The notes beneath the pieces were generated by a model. The model searched no databases and was not told the origin of the DNA. It saw only the letters and a program-made list of their open reading frames with translations. Below, one piece after another: positions 26,180-35,250 of a stretch of 64,000 nt of DNA. Position 1 is the stretch's first letter. Each line of letters opens with the position of its first letter. Location: positions 62,001 to 126,000 of the forward strand of contig WOYE01000005.1 of the NCBI GenBank assembly GCA_009740415.1, given 5' to 3'. Source of the DNA: Planococcaceae bacterium Storch 2/2-2 (lineage in GTDB: Bacteria > Bacillota > Bacilli > Bacillales_A > Planococcaceae). Position numbers and translations under genes: made by a program.

Positions 26180-28111
26180 CTACTCTTTCGCTGACTTCGG
26201 TACGTCACCTGGTAGATCATGGGAGTCATCTTCCATTTCTTGTCGCTCGACGAGCAACTGCTCCACCTCTTCATACGCAATTTCTTCTTCGGTCTGCTCA
26301 TCGATGCGCTCATGCACACGTTCGATCGTCTCTGTGAACGGCGATAATGCAACGACTGTGTCGCCCGGTTCTGCACGACGTTCATTTTCTTCAGAGAAGA
26401 AAATGATCGAACCGTCTTCTTTTTCGATGTAAAGAAGAACGGCTTCATTGCTTCGATCACGTAAATAACTCGTGTAACTATACTGCTCAGTAATTCGTGT
26501 ACGACGGATGACATCACCACGCGCTACACGATCGTCAAGTTCAGAAATCGTTAAAGCAGGTGAGAACGGTGCACGACCGACTTGTGTCGGACGAAGCGCA
26601 TCCGATGATACGCGTCTCGTTTTCGTTTGCAATAAATGCTCCGTTCCAAAGTCTGGCCCGAAGTCCGAGCAAACGTTGGCGTTGTAACGATCTGAACGTG
26701 TCATCGCTAACAAGTAACGGTACGGCGTGAAGTCGATGTTCAATTCCGTCTGTTCACGCAAAATGTTTCCTGTAAAGCTCGGAACTGAATTTTTACGAGC
26801 GCTCGTTAAGTTCGAATAGTTTCGATCGGCGATTAACACGTCGTTGCCTGATTTTTGAATCGCTGCTCCGAGTTCGGCTGCGAAGCGCGTTCCACCGACA
26901 ATGAGCACGCCCGATTCATCCGTCGTCGCTAAATTCAACTTGCGAGCGAGCCAACTAATTGAAAATCCGTGTAATAAAACGGTTCCGAAGACGAGAGCGA
27001 ACGTTAAAGCTGTTAATAACTCGGCATCTTTGTATCCGTTATCGAGTAAGATCGTCGCAAAATAACCGGAAACGGTCAGCGCAACGATTCCTCGCGGTGC
27101 GATCCAACCGATCAACAATTTTTCACGCGCATTCAATTCTGTACCGATCGTCGATAACCAAATTGACGCAGGACGAACGACGAACAACATAACCGCTACG
27201 AAAGCGATAATGTTCGGGTTCGTAATTTCGATTAAAATGTCCGGATCTAACGAAGCCGTCAACATGACGAAAATACCGGATATGAGTAACACAGAAATAT
27301 TTTCTTTAAAATGTTTAATATCTTCTAATGCGGTCAACTTCATATTCGCCATCATCATCCCCATCGCAGTAACTGCGAGAAGACCCGTTTCGTGCATAAT
27401 TTCATCCGATAAGACGAATGCAAAAATAACGACTGCGAATAAGACCGGTGCTTTTAAAAACTCCGGGATGCCTCCATCTTCAATGGCACGACCGACGAAC
27501 CAGCCGGCTGCACAACCGATGACGACAGCGAGCGTACTCGCCCCGAAGAAAAGAAGAAGTGCGTTAAACGTCACTTCACTATTTAAAAACTTAATGAATT
27601 CGTAAGCGAATACCGCAAGAAGCGCACCGAATGGATCGACGACGATCCCTTCCCATTTTAAAATGGCTGCAGGACGTGGCTTCAATTTCGCCTGACGCAA
27701 CAGTGGCAAAATAACAGTCGGTCCCGTGACGATGAACAATCCACCGATGATCCACGCGACTGCCCACGATAAACCTGCGACGTAATGCGCAGCGAGCGAG
27801 CCACCGATCCAAGCGATGAACGCACCGAGCGTGACGATCCGTCCAACTGGCTTACTAAACCCTTTAATTTCTTTAAAATCTAAATTTAAACTACCTTCAA
27901 ATAAAATAATTGCGACTGCTAATGAAATAATCGGACTAAATAAATCCCCCATCGATTGTTGCGGGTTAATGAGTCCAAAAATCGGTCCGACGAGCAATCC
28001 GGCAATCGACATGACGACGATCGCAGGCATACTGAACCGCCATGCGAGCCATTGCGATAAAATACCGAGTAACACGACGAACATTAAATCAAATAACAAT
28101 GAATCAAACAA
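26180..28111 (-). CDS. Cation/proton antiporter (CPA1-type) with cytoplasmic regulatory domain
   Basis: A 643-residue Na+/H+ or K+/H+ antiporter. The first 390 residues have about 12-13 helices of the Na_H_Exchanger fold, with FEGSLNLDFKEIK, GPTVILPLLRQ and the ion-binding IVVDPFGALL. The rest is cytoplasmic and has a TrkA-N/RCK-like nucleotide fold (VLIVGGTRFAAELGAA) and an Asp/Glu-rich tail. This domain layout fits YjbQ/NhaP-like proteins regulated by nucleotide. It starts with TTG at 28111 after AAGGGGGG. The substrate cation cannot be told. Confidence 0.85.
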   Translation of the reverse strand: MFDSLLFDLMFVVLLGILSQWLAWRFSMPAIVVMSIAGLLVGPIFGLINPQQSMGDLFSPIISLAVAIILFEGSLNLDFKEIKGFSKPVGRIVTLGAFIAWIGGSLAAHYVAGLSWAVAWIIGGLFIVTGPTVILPLLRQAKLKPRPAAILKWEGIVVDPFGALLAVFAYEFIKFLNSEVTFNALLLFFGASTLAVVIGCAAGWFVGRAIEDGGIPEFLKAPVLFAVVIFAFVLSDEIMHETGLLAVTAMGMMMANMKLTALEDIKHFKENISVLLISGIFVMLTASLDPDILIEITNPNIIAFVAVMLFVVRPASIWLSTIGTELNAREKLLIGWIAPRGIVALTVSGYFATILLDNGYKDAELLTALTFALVFGTVLLHGFSISWLARKLNLATTDESGVLIVGGTRFAAELGAAIQKSGNDVLIADRNYSNLTSARKNSVPSFTGNILREQTELNIDFTPYRYLLAMTRSDRYNANVCSDFGPDFGTEHLLQTKTRRVSSDALRPTQVGRAPFSPALTISELDDRVARGDVIRRTRITEQYSYTSYLRDRSNEAVLLYIEKEDGSIIFFSEENERRAEPGDTVVALSPFTETIERVHERIDEQTEEEIAYEEVEQLLVERQEMEDDSHDLPGDVPKSAKE

Positions 28112-28254
28112 ATGAATCCCCCCTTTTTAATCAAACGATCGACCCTTTTACTACATGCCCCTTCTTTCTCGATCGTACTCCCCCATTTTTTCCATGTTTC
28201 ATCGGGCCGAAACTTCTTATCATAATACCATAGTGAAGAAAGGAGACGAAGCCG

Positions 28255-28425
28255 ATGAATCAAAATAACCGTTCAATGGATGAAACGTTAAAACATTCCT
28301 ACATGCTCATCCAATCGAATATCGAACAACTTGAAGCGATTCAAGATTGGGAAGCGATCGAACTTGCGACTGCTCATCTTGCGAAAATTGAACGCGCATT
28401 ACGTGAACAGGCCTTTTCTTCTTAA
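28255..28425 (+). CDS. Small hypothetical protein (56 aa)
   Basis: A 56-codon frame (MNQNNRSMDETLKHSYMLIQ ... LREQAFSS) with AAAGGAGACG as ribosome site and a strong terminator 40 bases later. It is predicted to be one amphipathic helical hairpin, soluble, and rich in Glu, Gln and Ala. Located between the divergent antiporter gene and the converging ECF sigma gene. No family is recognised, but the codon pattern, ribosome site and terminator support a real gene. Confidence 0.7.
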   Translation: MNQNNRSMDETLKHSYMLIQSNIEQLEAIQDWEAIELATAHLAKIERALREQAFSS

Positions 28426-28465
28426 TCGCTGATCGATACACTCTTCCTTTGTCAAAATATGATAA

Positions 28466-28513
28466 AAAAGACCGCTCCTTCTCTCCTGTCGAGAGCGGGC
28501 GGTCTTTCTTTTT
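28466..28513 (+). terminator. Terminator after the 56-aa gene
   Basis: AAAGACCGCTC pairs with GAGCGGGCGGTCTTT (bulged) and is followed by CTTTTTC. The other strand is A/T-rich, so it may also serve the sigma gene. Confidence 0.75.
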
Positions 28514-28608
28514 CTTCATAACGAGCGAATGAGCAATGGCTGAGCGGACATCTCGTGCGCATCGTCCATTCGCGTAGCCATTCATCAGTACGGAAATGGA
28601 GTCATCGA

Positions 28609-29154
28609 TTAAGCGAGCACGTAGTCTGTCATCGCATCATCTTCACTCATCAACTCTTTTAAATACTTCTTCCCACGGAATAAACGTGATTTCACTGTAC
28701 CGATCGACACTTTCATCTCTTCCGCAATTTCCATCAATGAATATTGGTACACGTAAAAATATTCAATCGTCGTTTTATAAATGCTGTCGAGCTCATTCAT
28801 TTTTTCTTGAACGATCGCCTGCATATCTTCGAGCTCTACTTCTTCGACTGGCGTCATGTCATCACTCGGCACGAGATCGAGCAGAGGAACGTCGAGTGAC
28901 TTCGGCTGGTTCATGACATATTTGCTGCGACGTGTATTTTTACGATACCGATCGCGGAACGTATTCATACAAATCGTCGTAATCCACGCTTTCATTTTTT
29001 CGACCGTACTAATTTTATGTTCGTATCGAACGACTTTCACCCATACGTCTTGCATTAAATCTTCCGCTTCTTCCTTATTTCGCGTCAACTTCAAACAAAG
29101 GTAATATGTATACTGTCCGTATTCTTCGTATAAATCTTGTACTGTATGTTTCAT
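28609..29154 (-). CDS. ECF-type RNA polymerase sigma factor
   Basis: A 181-residue sigma-70 family factor. Region 2 covers YTYYLCLKLTRNKEEAEDLM (-10 recognition and core binding), and region 4 has YSLMEIAEEMKVSIGTVKSR, the helix-turn-helix that reads the -35 element. It has the two-domain ECF layout with no region 1 or 3. No anti-sigma gene lies beside it: the flanking genes are a CorC-like membrane protein and the 56-residue protein. An AGGAGGCG ribosome site precedes the ATG. The target regulon is unknown. Confidence 0.9.
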   Translation of the reverse strand: MKHTVQDLYEEYGQYTYYLCLKLTRNKEEAEDLMQDVWVKVVRYEHKISTVEKMKAWITTICMNTFRDRYRKNTRRSKYVMNQPKSLDVPLLDLVPSDDMTPVEEVELEDMQAIVQEKMNELDSIYKTTIEYFYVYQYSLMEIAEEMKVSIGTVKSRLFRGKKYLKELMSEDDAMTDYVLA

Positions 29155-29181
29155 CCGTAACGCCTCCTGAATGTGCTGTTA

Positions 29182-29192
29182 CATACAGTATG
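29182..29192. promoter_or_regulatory. Palindrome in the ECF sigma promoter region
   Basis: CATACAGTATG, an 11-base palindrome inside TTGCATACTGTATGTAACA on the minus strand. It lies 28 bases upstream of the sigma start, where the -10 region is expected, so it may be an operator. Confidence 0.4.
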
Positions 29193-29230
29193 CAAGATTT
29201 TTGAAAAATGAACTATCGCTCTTCCTTTCA

Positions 29231-29256
29231 TTTACCTTACAAATGTGTAAGGTAAA
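29231..29256. promoter_or_regulatory. 26-bp perfect palindrome upstream of ECF sigma gene
   Basis: TTTACCTTACA, AATG and TGTAAGGTAAA form 11-base perfect arms around a 4-base centre, partly overlapping the tail of the upstream corC terminator. No regulator family could be assigned. It is a candidate operator for the sigma gene or an extra RNA hairpin. Confidence 0.5.
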
Positions 29257-29282
29257 AAAAGCCTCTTCAAAAAAAGAGGCTT
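29254..29282 (-). terminator. Terminator after the corC-like gene
   Basis: AAGCCTCTT and AAGAGGCTT arms with T7 following on the minus strand. Confidence 0.85.
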
Positions 29283-30578
29283 CTACACGTCTTCTCGCTC
29301 GACGAGAAGTCGTTCTTCTTCATATTTTTGAATCGTTAATTTAACGATCCGACTTCGGTCCATTTCATTAATCGTCCAACGGAACCCTTCATAAATCATC
29401 TCATCCCCGACTTGTGGGATATGGCCGAACTGTTGCATGAAAAATCCAGCGACCGTTTCACTTTCGTCAGGCAATTCAATTTCAAGCCATTCCATGGCGT
29501 CTTCTAAATCAAGACGACCGTGACAAATTAAAGTTTCCTCATCTTCATAATAAATGAAAATTTCTTCTAAGTCGGTCTCGTCTTCGATTTCTTGACCGAT
29601 CATTTCTTCAATGATGTCTTCCTGTGTGACGAGTCCGAGCGTTCCACCGTATTCATCTAAAATGATCGCCATATGTTTTTTATGGGCGAGCATGAGACGA
29701 AACACCGTTTCGACACTCATCGTTTGAACGACGTAAAGCGGATCCCAATCGATGTACTTTTCAAACGGGTCATTCGGACGTTTCGACCATTCGATCAGTT
29801 TTTTCGAATAAAAGAGTCCTGTCACTTTATCGATACTTTCTTCGTACACCGGATACCTCGTATAAAAATATTCTAAAATCGTCTCGCGCACTTCTTCGTA
29901 CGACGAATCGAGCGGAAGAGCGATGACGTCCGTTCGGTGCGTCTCCATGACGTCGAGCACGTCTTTTTCTGGAAAGTCGAGCACTCCTTTAATACGTTCC
30001 GTCTCTTCTTTTTCAAAAGCACCTTCCACTTCAGCTAAATCGACGAGCGAACGTAAGTCGTCTTTCGTCAACGTCGCTTCTGTTACCGTTCCTTTTGAAA
30101 TGATACGAATGAACAAATTCGTAAATTTAGAAAGTAAAAACGTAAGCGGCGTCAATAAGACGACGAGCGCTCGAATGACAGGAGCGACGATGTAGGCGAT
30201 CGTATCCGCAAATGTCGCAGCGATCGTTTTCGGCAACACTTCTCCGAAGACGATGAGCGTTACCGTCAACACCCCTGTCCAAAATCCAACGCTCACTCCT
30301 TTATCGATCGCGATCATCGTTACGAGCGTTGGAAGCATAATGTTCGCAATGTTATTTCCGATTAAAATAGCCGTAATCATCCGATCCGGCTTTTGCAATA
30401 AGGCGTCTAATTTCTGTGCTTTTTGATCCCCTTCGTTCGCTCGAAAACGCACTTTCATACGATTTACCGCAGTGAGTGCTGTCTCGCTACCCGAAAGGAA
30501 AAAAGACATGAATAAAAATAATGCTAAAGCGATAAACAAACGCGTCTCCTCCAAAATAAATACTTCGTGCTCCATCAT
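29283..30578 (-). CDS. CNNM/CBS-domain hemolysin-family protein (CorC/HlyC type)
   Basis: A 431-residue membrane protein. The N-terminal CNNM domain (about 10-200, three to four helices; SGSETALTAVNRMKVR) is followed by a paired CBS module (MKT-like SRYPVYEESID, then AIILDEYGGTLGLVTQEDI) and a C-terminal CorC/HlyC domain (DEMIYEGFRWTINEMDRSRI). Such proteins are linked to magnesium/cobalt export or Mg2+ homeostasis. Two ATGs (30578 and 30575) follow GTGGGAACG. Monocistronic, divergent from the peptidase gene. Confidence 0.88.
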   Translation of the reverse strand: MMEHEVFILEETRLFIALALFLFMSFFLSGSETALTAVNRMKVRFRANEGDQKAQKLDALLQKPDRMITAILIGNNIANIMLPTLVTMIAIDKGVSVGFWTGVLTVTLIVFGEVLPKTIAATFADTIAYIVAPVIRALVVLLTPLTFLLSKFTNLFIRIISKGTVTEATLTKDDLRSLVDLAEVEGAFEKEETERIKGVLDFPEKDVLDVMETHRTDVIALPLDSSYEEVRETILEYFYTRYPVYEESIDKVTGLFYSKKLIEWSKRPNDPFEKYIDWDPLYVVQTMSVETVFRLMLAHKKHMAIILDEYGGTLGLVTQEDIIEEMIGQEIEDETDLEEIFIYYEDEETLICHGRLDLEDAMEWLEIELPDESETVAGFFMQQFGHIPQVGDEMIYEGFRWTINEMDRSRIVKLTIQKYEEERLLVEREDV

Positions 30579-30723
30579 TTCGTTCCCACTAGTATATCAT
30601 AGTTGCCCTTTTTTCCACGAATTCAACCTTTTATTTTCTCTCTTTTCTAACAACTTTCCGAGCCGTTCTTTTCATTCAAACGATGGTATACTAAACGTAT
30701 CTATTGAAGGAGATGATTCATTT

Positions 30724-32121
30724 ATGACACGTTTTGAGCAACTCAATACGTATTTTCAAACGAATCGCAACCGCCATCTCGACGAGTTGCGTCAATTTTT
30801 AGCGATCGAAAGCATTAGTGCGCTTTCTGAACATCAATCAGACATGACGAAAGCAGCCGAATGGCTCGTCGAATCGATGAAAGCGGTCGGACTAGAAAAC
30901 GTTTCGATCGACCCGACTGACGGATACCCGGTCGTCTACGGCGACTGGATGCATGCGGAAGGACGTCCAACGATTCTCGTGTACGGACATTATGACGTCC
31001 AACCGGTCGATCCTGTCGAACTGTGGGAAACACCTCCATTCGAAGCGACGATTCGCGACAACAAATTGTACGCACGTGGAGCGAGCGACGATAAAGGACA
31101 AGTGTTCATGCATTTGAAAGCGGTAGAAGCGATGATGGAACAGTTCGGCGAACTTCCGGTCAACGTGAAATTCATGTTGGAAGGTGAAGAAGAAATCGGT
31201 TCACCGAGTTTAGAAGCGTACATCGAATCGAACAAAGAAAAATTAGCGAGCGACATCATTTTAATTTCGGATACGGGTATGGCAGGTCCTGGTAAACCAG
31301 CGATTTGCTACGGACTACGTGGTCTTGCCGGTATTCAAATCGACGTGCGCGGTCCAAAAGGCGACTTGCACTCAGGCATTTACGGAGGCGGTGTCCAAAA
31401 CCCATTGCACGCACTCGCACACATTTTGGCGAGTTTCCGAGACAAAGAAGGAACGATTCAAATCGACGGCTTTTATGACGACGTTCGTCCGCTCACTGAC
31501 GAAGAACGACAAGCTCTCGCTGGCCTTCCTTTCGATGAAGCCGCATTAAAAGATGAGCTCGGTGTCGATACGTTATTCGGTGAAGCAGGCTACACGTACA
31601 TGGAGCGCGTATCTGCACGCCCAACGCTCGAAGTGAACGGCATGACAGGCGGATTTACAGGGGAAGGAATTAAAACCGTTCTTCCTGCCGAAGCGAGCGC
31701 GAAAGTGACGTGCCGTCTCGTTCCTGACCAAGATCCTGAAGTGATCATCGAACGGTTAAAAGCACATATCGAACGTGAAACGTTGCCAGGTGTCGACGTA
31801 CGCATTACCGAATTCGACAAAGGGCAACCGTTCATTACACCGTTTGATCATCCAGCGATTCAAGCAGCGAGCGACAGTTACGAACGTGTGTACGACGTAC
31901 CGACCGCTTATACGCGCGGTGGGGGATCGATTCCAATCGTCGCTGCGTTCGATCAAATTTTACAAGTGCCTGTCGTCTTAATGGGCTTCGGACTTGACTC
32001 TGAAAACTTCCACGCACCGAACGAACATTTCCATTTGGAAAACTTCGATGCAGGGTTGCGCGTCATTACAACGTACTACGACGAACTCGCACCTCTTTCG
32101 AAAGAACAATTGAAAAAATAA
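30724..32121 (+). CDS. M20 family dipeptidase
   Basis: A 465-residue zinc metallopeptidase of the carnosinase-like M20 group. Metal and catalytic motifs: YGHYDVQPVDP (first ligand), ARGASDDKGQ (bridging Asp), LEGEEEIGSPS (catalytic Glu pair), SDTG and RGGGSIP. A dimerisation domain interrupts the catalytic fold after DLHSGIYGG. The start at 30724 has GAAGGAGA; the frame upstream to 30472 overlaps corC and is not coding. TATACT at about 30685 could be the -10. It ends at a strong terminator. Confidence 0.92.
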   Translation: MTRFEQLNTYFQTNRNRHLDELRQFLAIESISALSEHQSDMTKAAEWLVESMKAVGLENVSIDPTDGYPVVYGDWMHAEGRPTILVYGHYDVQPVDPVELWETPPFEATIRDNKLYARGASDDKGQVFMHLKAVEAMMEQFGELPVNVKFMLEGEEEIGSPSLEAYIESNKEKLASDIILISDTGMAGPGKPAICYGLRGLAGIQIDVRGPKGDLHSGIYGGGVQNPLHALAHILASFRDKEGTIQIDGFYDDVRPLTDEERQALAGLPFDEAALKDELGVDTLFGEAGYTYMERVSARPTLEVNGMTGGFTGEGIKTVLPAEASAKVTCRLVPDQDPEVIIERLKAHIERETLPGVDVRITEFDKGQPFITPFDHPAIQAASDSYERVYDVPTAYTRGGGSIPIVAAFDQILQVPVVLMGFGLDSENFHAPNEHFHLENFDAGLRVITTYYDELAPLSKEQLKK

Positions 32122-32126
32122 CAGCG

Positions 32127-32163
32127 AAAAGGTCCTTCACTCTTTGAAGTGAAGGACCTTTTT
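32127..32163 (+). terminator. Terminator after the M20 dipeptidase gene
   Basis: AAAAGGTCCTTCAC and GTGAAGGACCTTTT arms around an 8-base loop, followed by T. The nitroreductase gene ends just beyond on the opposite strand. Confidence 0.9.
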
Positions 32164-32170
32164 CAATGAA

Positions 32171-32740
32171 TTATTTTAACTCTGTTAACAATTCGTTCAC
32201 AGGTGTACGCTCTCTTCCCTTTGGCTCCTTGTCGTAGTAACCAAATTGAAGCATACTCATAATGCGCTCACCTTGTTGAACACCGAGATGTTCGCGGAAT
32301 GTTGGATGGTCGAGAAACGGCGGTGTTTTCCAACACGTTCCGATTCCTTGATCCCATGCGAGCAATTGCGCGTTTTGTACGAGCGCGCTCGCTGCTGCAA
32401 AATCTTCCAATCGTTCTTTTTGTCGCGCATCTTCTGGAACGATGACGAAGACGACGCCACCGACCGTCGTAAATTTACTCATTTGACGCTCAAGTACGTC
32501 TTCCGACAGCTCTTCCCAGTTCGGAATAGCAAGCCCACGAATGACAGGTAATAAGTTCTCGTACCCTTCGCCTGTCGCCATAACGAAACGCCACGGATTG
32601 CGCATCCCGTGGTTTGGTGCCCAAGTTGCATCTTCTAAAATTTGGACGATTGCATCACGATCGACCGGTTGTCCGTTAAACAGTTTAATTGAGCGACGAC
32701 CGATGATCGCGTCGCGTACAGTTAATGATTGACGATTCAT
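32171..32740 (-). CDS. Nitroreductase family protein
   Basis: A 189-residue FMN-dependent nitroreductase. The N-terminal GRRSIKLFNGQPVDRD, WAPNHGMRNPWRF and the C-terminal YDKEPKGRERTP are typical of the small YdjA-like branch that reduces nitro or quinone compounds. It lies behind a palindrome that overlaps its -10 element, suggesting repression by a small-molecule sensor. The ATG at 32740 follows GGAGTGC. Confidence 0.9.
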   Translation of the reverse strand: MNRQSLTVRDAIIGRRSIKLFNGQPVDRDAIVQILEDATWAPNHGMRNPWRFVMATGEGYENLLPVIRGLAIPNWEELSEDVLERQMSKFTTVGGVVFVIVPEDARQKERLEDFAAASALVQNAQLLAWDQGIGTCWKTPPFLDHPTFREHLGVQQGERIMSMLQFGYYDKEPKGRERTPVNELLTELK

Positions 32741-32783
32741 TCATTATGCACTCCTTTTATCTTAATTTTCTTTCTATTACTAA

Positions 32784-32803
32784 TTATACCTTGTACGGTA
32801 TAA
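32784..32803. promoter_or_regulatory. Palindrome overlapping the nitroreductase -10
   Basis: TTATACC, TTGTAC and GGTATAA form 7-base arms. On the minus strand TATAAT (32783-32788) lies inside it, 44 bases from the start codon. This arrangement fits a repressor that blocks polymerase, such as a MarR/HxlR-type sensor. Confidence 0.55.
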
Positions 32804-32940
32804 AAAAGACGAATGATACGCTTCATTTTGATATTTTTACACTTTCAGCACGTTTCACTGTATAATGAAGACATATGATGTGTTGATATTAACAGGTACT
32901 AATTTGATTACTTTATTTTATGAATTGGAGACGAGATAAT

Positions 32941-33807
32941 ATGACGAAGAAAAAAATTGCGTGGATCATCGATACGACTGCCCATCTGACAGACGAACTG
33001 TTGAACCACCCTGACGTATACATTACACCGCTGTCGATTCATTTTTCGGATGAACAATTCGTCGATGGAGACCCTGAAAATACGAGTTATTTATATGAAA
33101 AAATTAATAGTAGTGAAGAAATTCCGAAAACGAGTCAGCCGTCGACCGGTTCTTTCGTTGACCTGTATACGAAACTAAAAGAAACGTACGACGGTGCGAT
33201 CGCGGTACACATTTCTAGCAAAATTAGCGGCACACCGGGCTCTTCAAAAGCGGGTGCTGAAATGGCAGGATTTGATGTTCGCGTCGTCGATTCATTGGCG
33301 ATGTCCTACGGAATTACGTTCATGGTTGAACGAAGCATGGAAGTGTTTGAGGAGACGAACGACATCGACAAGGCGGAAGCAGTCGTCCGGTCATTAATTG
33401 GAAAGATGACGAGCTTCGTACTCATCGGTAACTTAAAACAGTTGTACCGTGGTGGTCGAATGAGCGGTGTTCAATATTTCGTCGGTAGTTTACTACGTGT
33501 TAAACCAGTCGTCCAAATGTCACCCGAAGGAGAATTGTTCCCTCTCGATAAAGTACGATCTGACAAGCGCGGATTCCAATACCTCGTCGATCGTGCGGTT
33601 GAACGGAAAGATTTTATCAAACGACGCATCGCGATCGTTCACGGTAACACACCTGAACGTGCAGAAAAGTTAAAGATCGCACTCCAAGAAGCGATACCGG
33701 GTATGGAAGTTCGAGTAGGAGAAATTAGCTCGACCATCGCCGTCCACGCTGGTGAAAAAACGTTAGCGATTTTATGGTTTGAAGAAGAAGGAACGTACGA
33801 CGCATGA
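32941..33807 (+). CDS. DegV family fatty-acid-binding protein
   Basis: A 288-residue two-domain protein that binds a fatty acid chain, related to FakB subunits used with FakA kinase in phospholipid synthesis. The start MTKKKIAWIIDTTAHLTDEL, the PKTSQPSTGSF motif and the ligand-gating LIGNLKQLYRGGRMSG are characteristic. The ATG at 32941 has GGAG 10 bases away; an alternative at 32920 is less likely. No fakA is adjacent. Confidence 0.93.
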   Translation: MTKKKIAWIIDTTAHLTDELLNHPDVYITPLSIHFSDEQFVDGDPENTSYLYEKINSSEEIPKTSQPSTGSFVDLYTKLKETYDGAIAVHISSKISGTPGSSKAGAEMAGFDVRVVDSLAMSYGITFMVERSMEVFEETNDIDKAEAVVRSLIGKMTSFVLIGNLKQLYRGGRMSGVQYFVGSLLRVKPVVQMSPEGELFPLDKVRSDKRGFQYLVDRAVERKDFIKRRIAIVHGNTPERAEKLKIALQEAIPGMEVRVGEISSTIAVHAGEKTLAILWFEEEGTYDA

Positions 33808-33836
33808 AAAACGAGCCGACATGGCTCGTTTTTTTT
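33807..33836. terminator. Terminator between degV and the ABC operon
   Basis: AAACGAGCC and GGCTCGTTT arms with T8 on the plus side, serving both convergent units. Confidence 0.85.
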
Positions 33837-34512
33837 ACGGTACGATGATGTACTCGTCATCATCGACTTCTGATTCGCTCTGCTTGTACTGTTCATACGG
33901 TTGACCGTTCACCGTCACTGCTACACCTTCCGGCACGATGTAATGAGCGGTCGGCTTAGCATACTCGACGCCAGAGAGCCCGCTCGATGAAGTTGTCGGT
34001 AACTGATACAAGTGAAACGCTCCCGAAAATGAATCAAGTGCAATCGTTACACCTTCCTCGTCCCATAAAGCATCCAGCTTCGGTAACTGATCCGAAGCGG
34101 CGATCCCTTCACTTGAGATGAAATGACCGCTCCAATCTCTCGATGAATCGGTCTCAAAAAATAATAGACCGTCTGTCAAATGTTCCACGATTTCTTCTGT
34201 CGTACCTTCCTCAACCGTCACTTCTACATCTGAAGAAGCGACCCGGATATGAAAATTCTCAGCGCTCCACTCCGTATGTGACGTCTCCACACGCTGCAAA
34301 ACGTCCTTTCGATCTACTTCTCGTGCGACGGCATCGCTCGGCATGATCCATCGCGTACCGATCGATAAACTAGCAAATAGAAAAAGGATAGTGACGATCC
34401 AGCGATTCGGATGCCGAATGAGCGACTGAATCGCTGCTAATTTCCCTGTCACGCTAATGAATAGCACGATGATTGAACAGAGCAATAAAATAATTCCACC
34501 CCATACAAACAT
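33835..34512 (-). CDS. Membrane protein with extracytoplasmic domain, ABC operon
   Basis: A 225-residue protein with two N-terminal transmembrane helices (about 4-24 and 38-54) and an extracytoplasmic domain of about 165 residues ending in an acidic tail. No family is recognised. Its start abuts the permease stop (TAAATG), so it is coupled to the ABC transporter and probably belongs to the complex or signals its state. It is the last gene of the GntR-ATPase-permease-membrane protein operon. Confidence 0.65.
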   Translation of the reverse strand: MFVWGGIILLLCSIIVLFISVTGKLAAIQSLIRHPNRWIVTILFLFASLSIGTRWIMPSDAVAREVDRKDVLQRVETSHTEWSAENFHIRVASSDVEVTVEEGTTEEIVEHLTDGLLFFETDSSRDWSGHFISSEGIAASDQLPKLDALWDEEGVTIALDSFSGAFHLYQLPTTSSSGLSGVEYAKPTAHYIVPEGVAVTVNGQPYEQYKQSESEVDDDEYIIVP

Positions 34513-35250
34513 TTACTGCACCTCCCGATTCATACGTAATCGATCCGACCATACGAACAAAATCACTACTAAAACGATCGTCCATCCAGCGAACGTGCCG
34601 AGTGGACCCGTAAACGGAATCGCATTCAATGCTTCGCCGAATCGTTGAACGAGATGAATGCCGACACTTTCTAAGACGACAAGGCTGACCGCCAGCGCAA
34701 TAACGACGAGCCGGTTCCATTGAATGAACGAAACGAACGTATAGAGCGCTGCGCTCACTAACATGAGTACCAAGCCGTAACGGACGAATAGAGCAAAGAT
34801 TTCACCGATACTCGGAACGACCCAAATGACGATAGAATCGCTTGACTGAAAGGAAGCAGTCATCGGTACACTCGCTACGAAAACGATCACTGTTAACGCA
34901 AGCAACCAATCCGTTACGAGCAATAAGCCCACGTTCGACCAATGTACCGTACGGTTCGTTGCTGGAAGAGTGAACGATGCTCGCTCAAACGTACGACCGG
35001 CTAACAGGACCGTAAACAATGCTGTTATACCGATTGCGAGAACGAAGAAGACAGAGCCTGTCGTCATTTCATAGCCTAGTCCCATCGTCTCTGAAAAATG
35101 GAAGAATCCTTGCGTAATCGACGGTGCTAGAAACCAAATGAACATGAAAATGAACAAACTCATGACGTGCATTCGAGCGTACCAAAACCATTTCGCTCGC
35201 ATTTGTACAGCGATACTAGACATTCCGAATTGCTCGGTCGTAAACATCAT
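34513..35250 (-). CDS. ABC transporter permease subunit (YtrC-like)
   Basis: A 245-residue membrane protein with six predicted helices, including MSLFIFMFIWFLAPS and VFFVLAIGITALFTVLLAG. The layout fits the ABC-2-type permease of GntR-controlled transporters. The start ATG at 35250 follows GAAGGAGGGATTG and overlaps the ATPase gene by about 35 bases, so translation is coupled. An ATG at 35247 is equally possible. Confidence 0.7.
   Translation of the reverse strand: MMFTTEQFGMSSIAVQMRAKWFWYARMHVMSLFIFMFIWFLAPSITQGFFHFSETMGLGYEMTTGSVFFVLAIGITALFTVLLAGRTFERASFTLPATNRTVHWSNVGLLLVTDWLLALTVIVFVASVPMTASFQSSDSIVIWVVPSIGEIFALFVRYGLVLMLVSAALYTFVSFIQWNRLVVIALAVSLVVLESVGIHLVQRFGEALNAIPFTGPLGTFAGWTIVLVVILFVWSDRLRMNREVQ

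Noticed and set aside
30472-30723. N-terminal extension of the M20 dipeptidase
   Set aside because: It overlaps the divergent corC-like gene and promoter region; the ATG at 30724 has the ribosome site and begins the family similarity.
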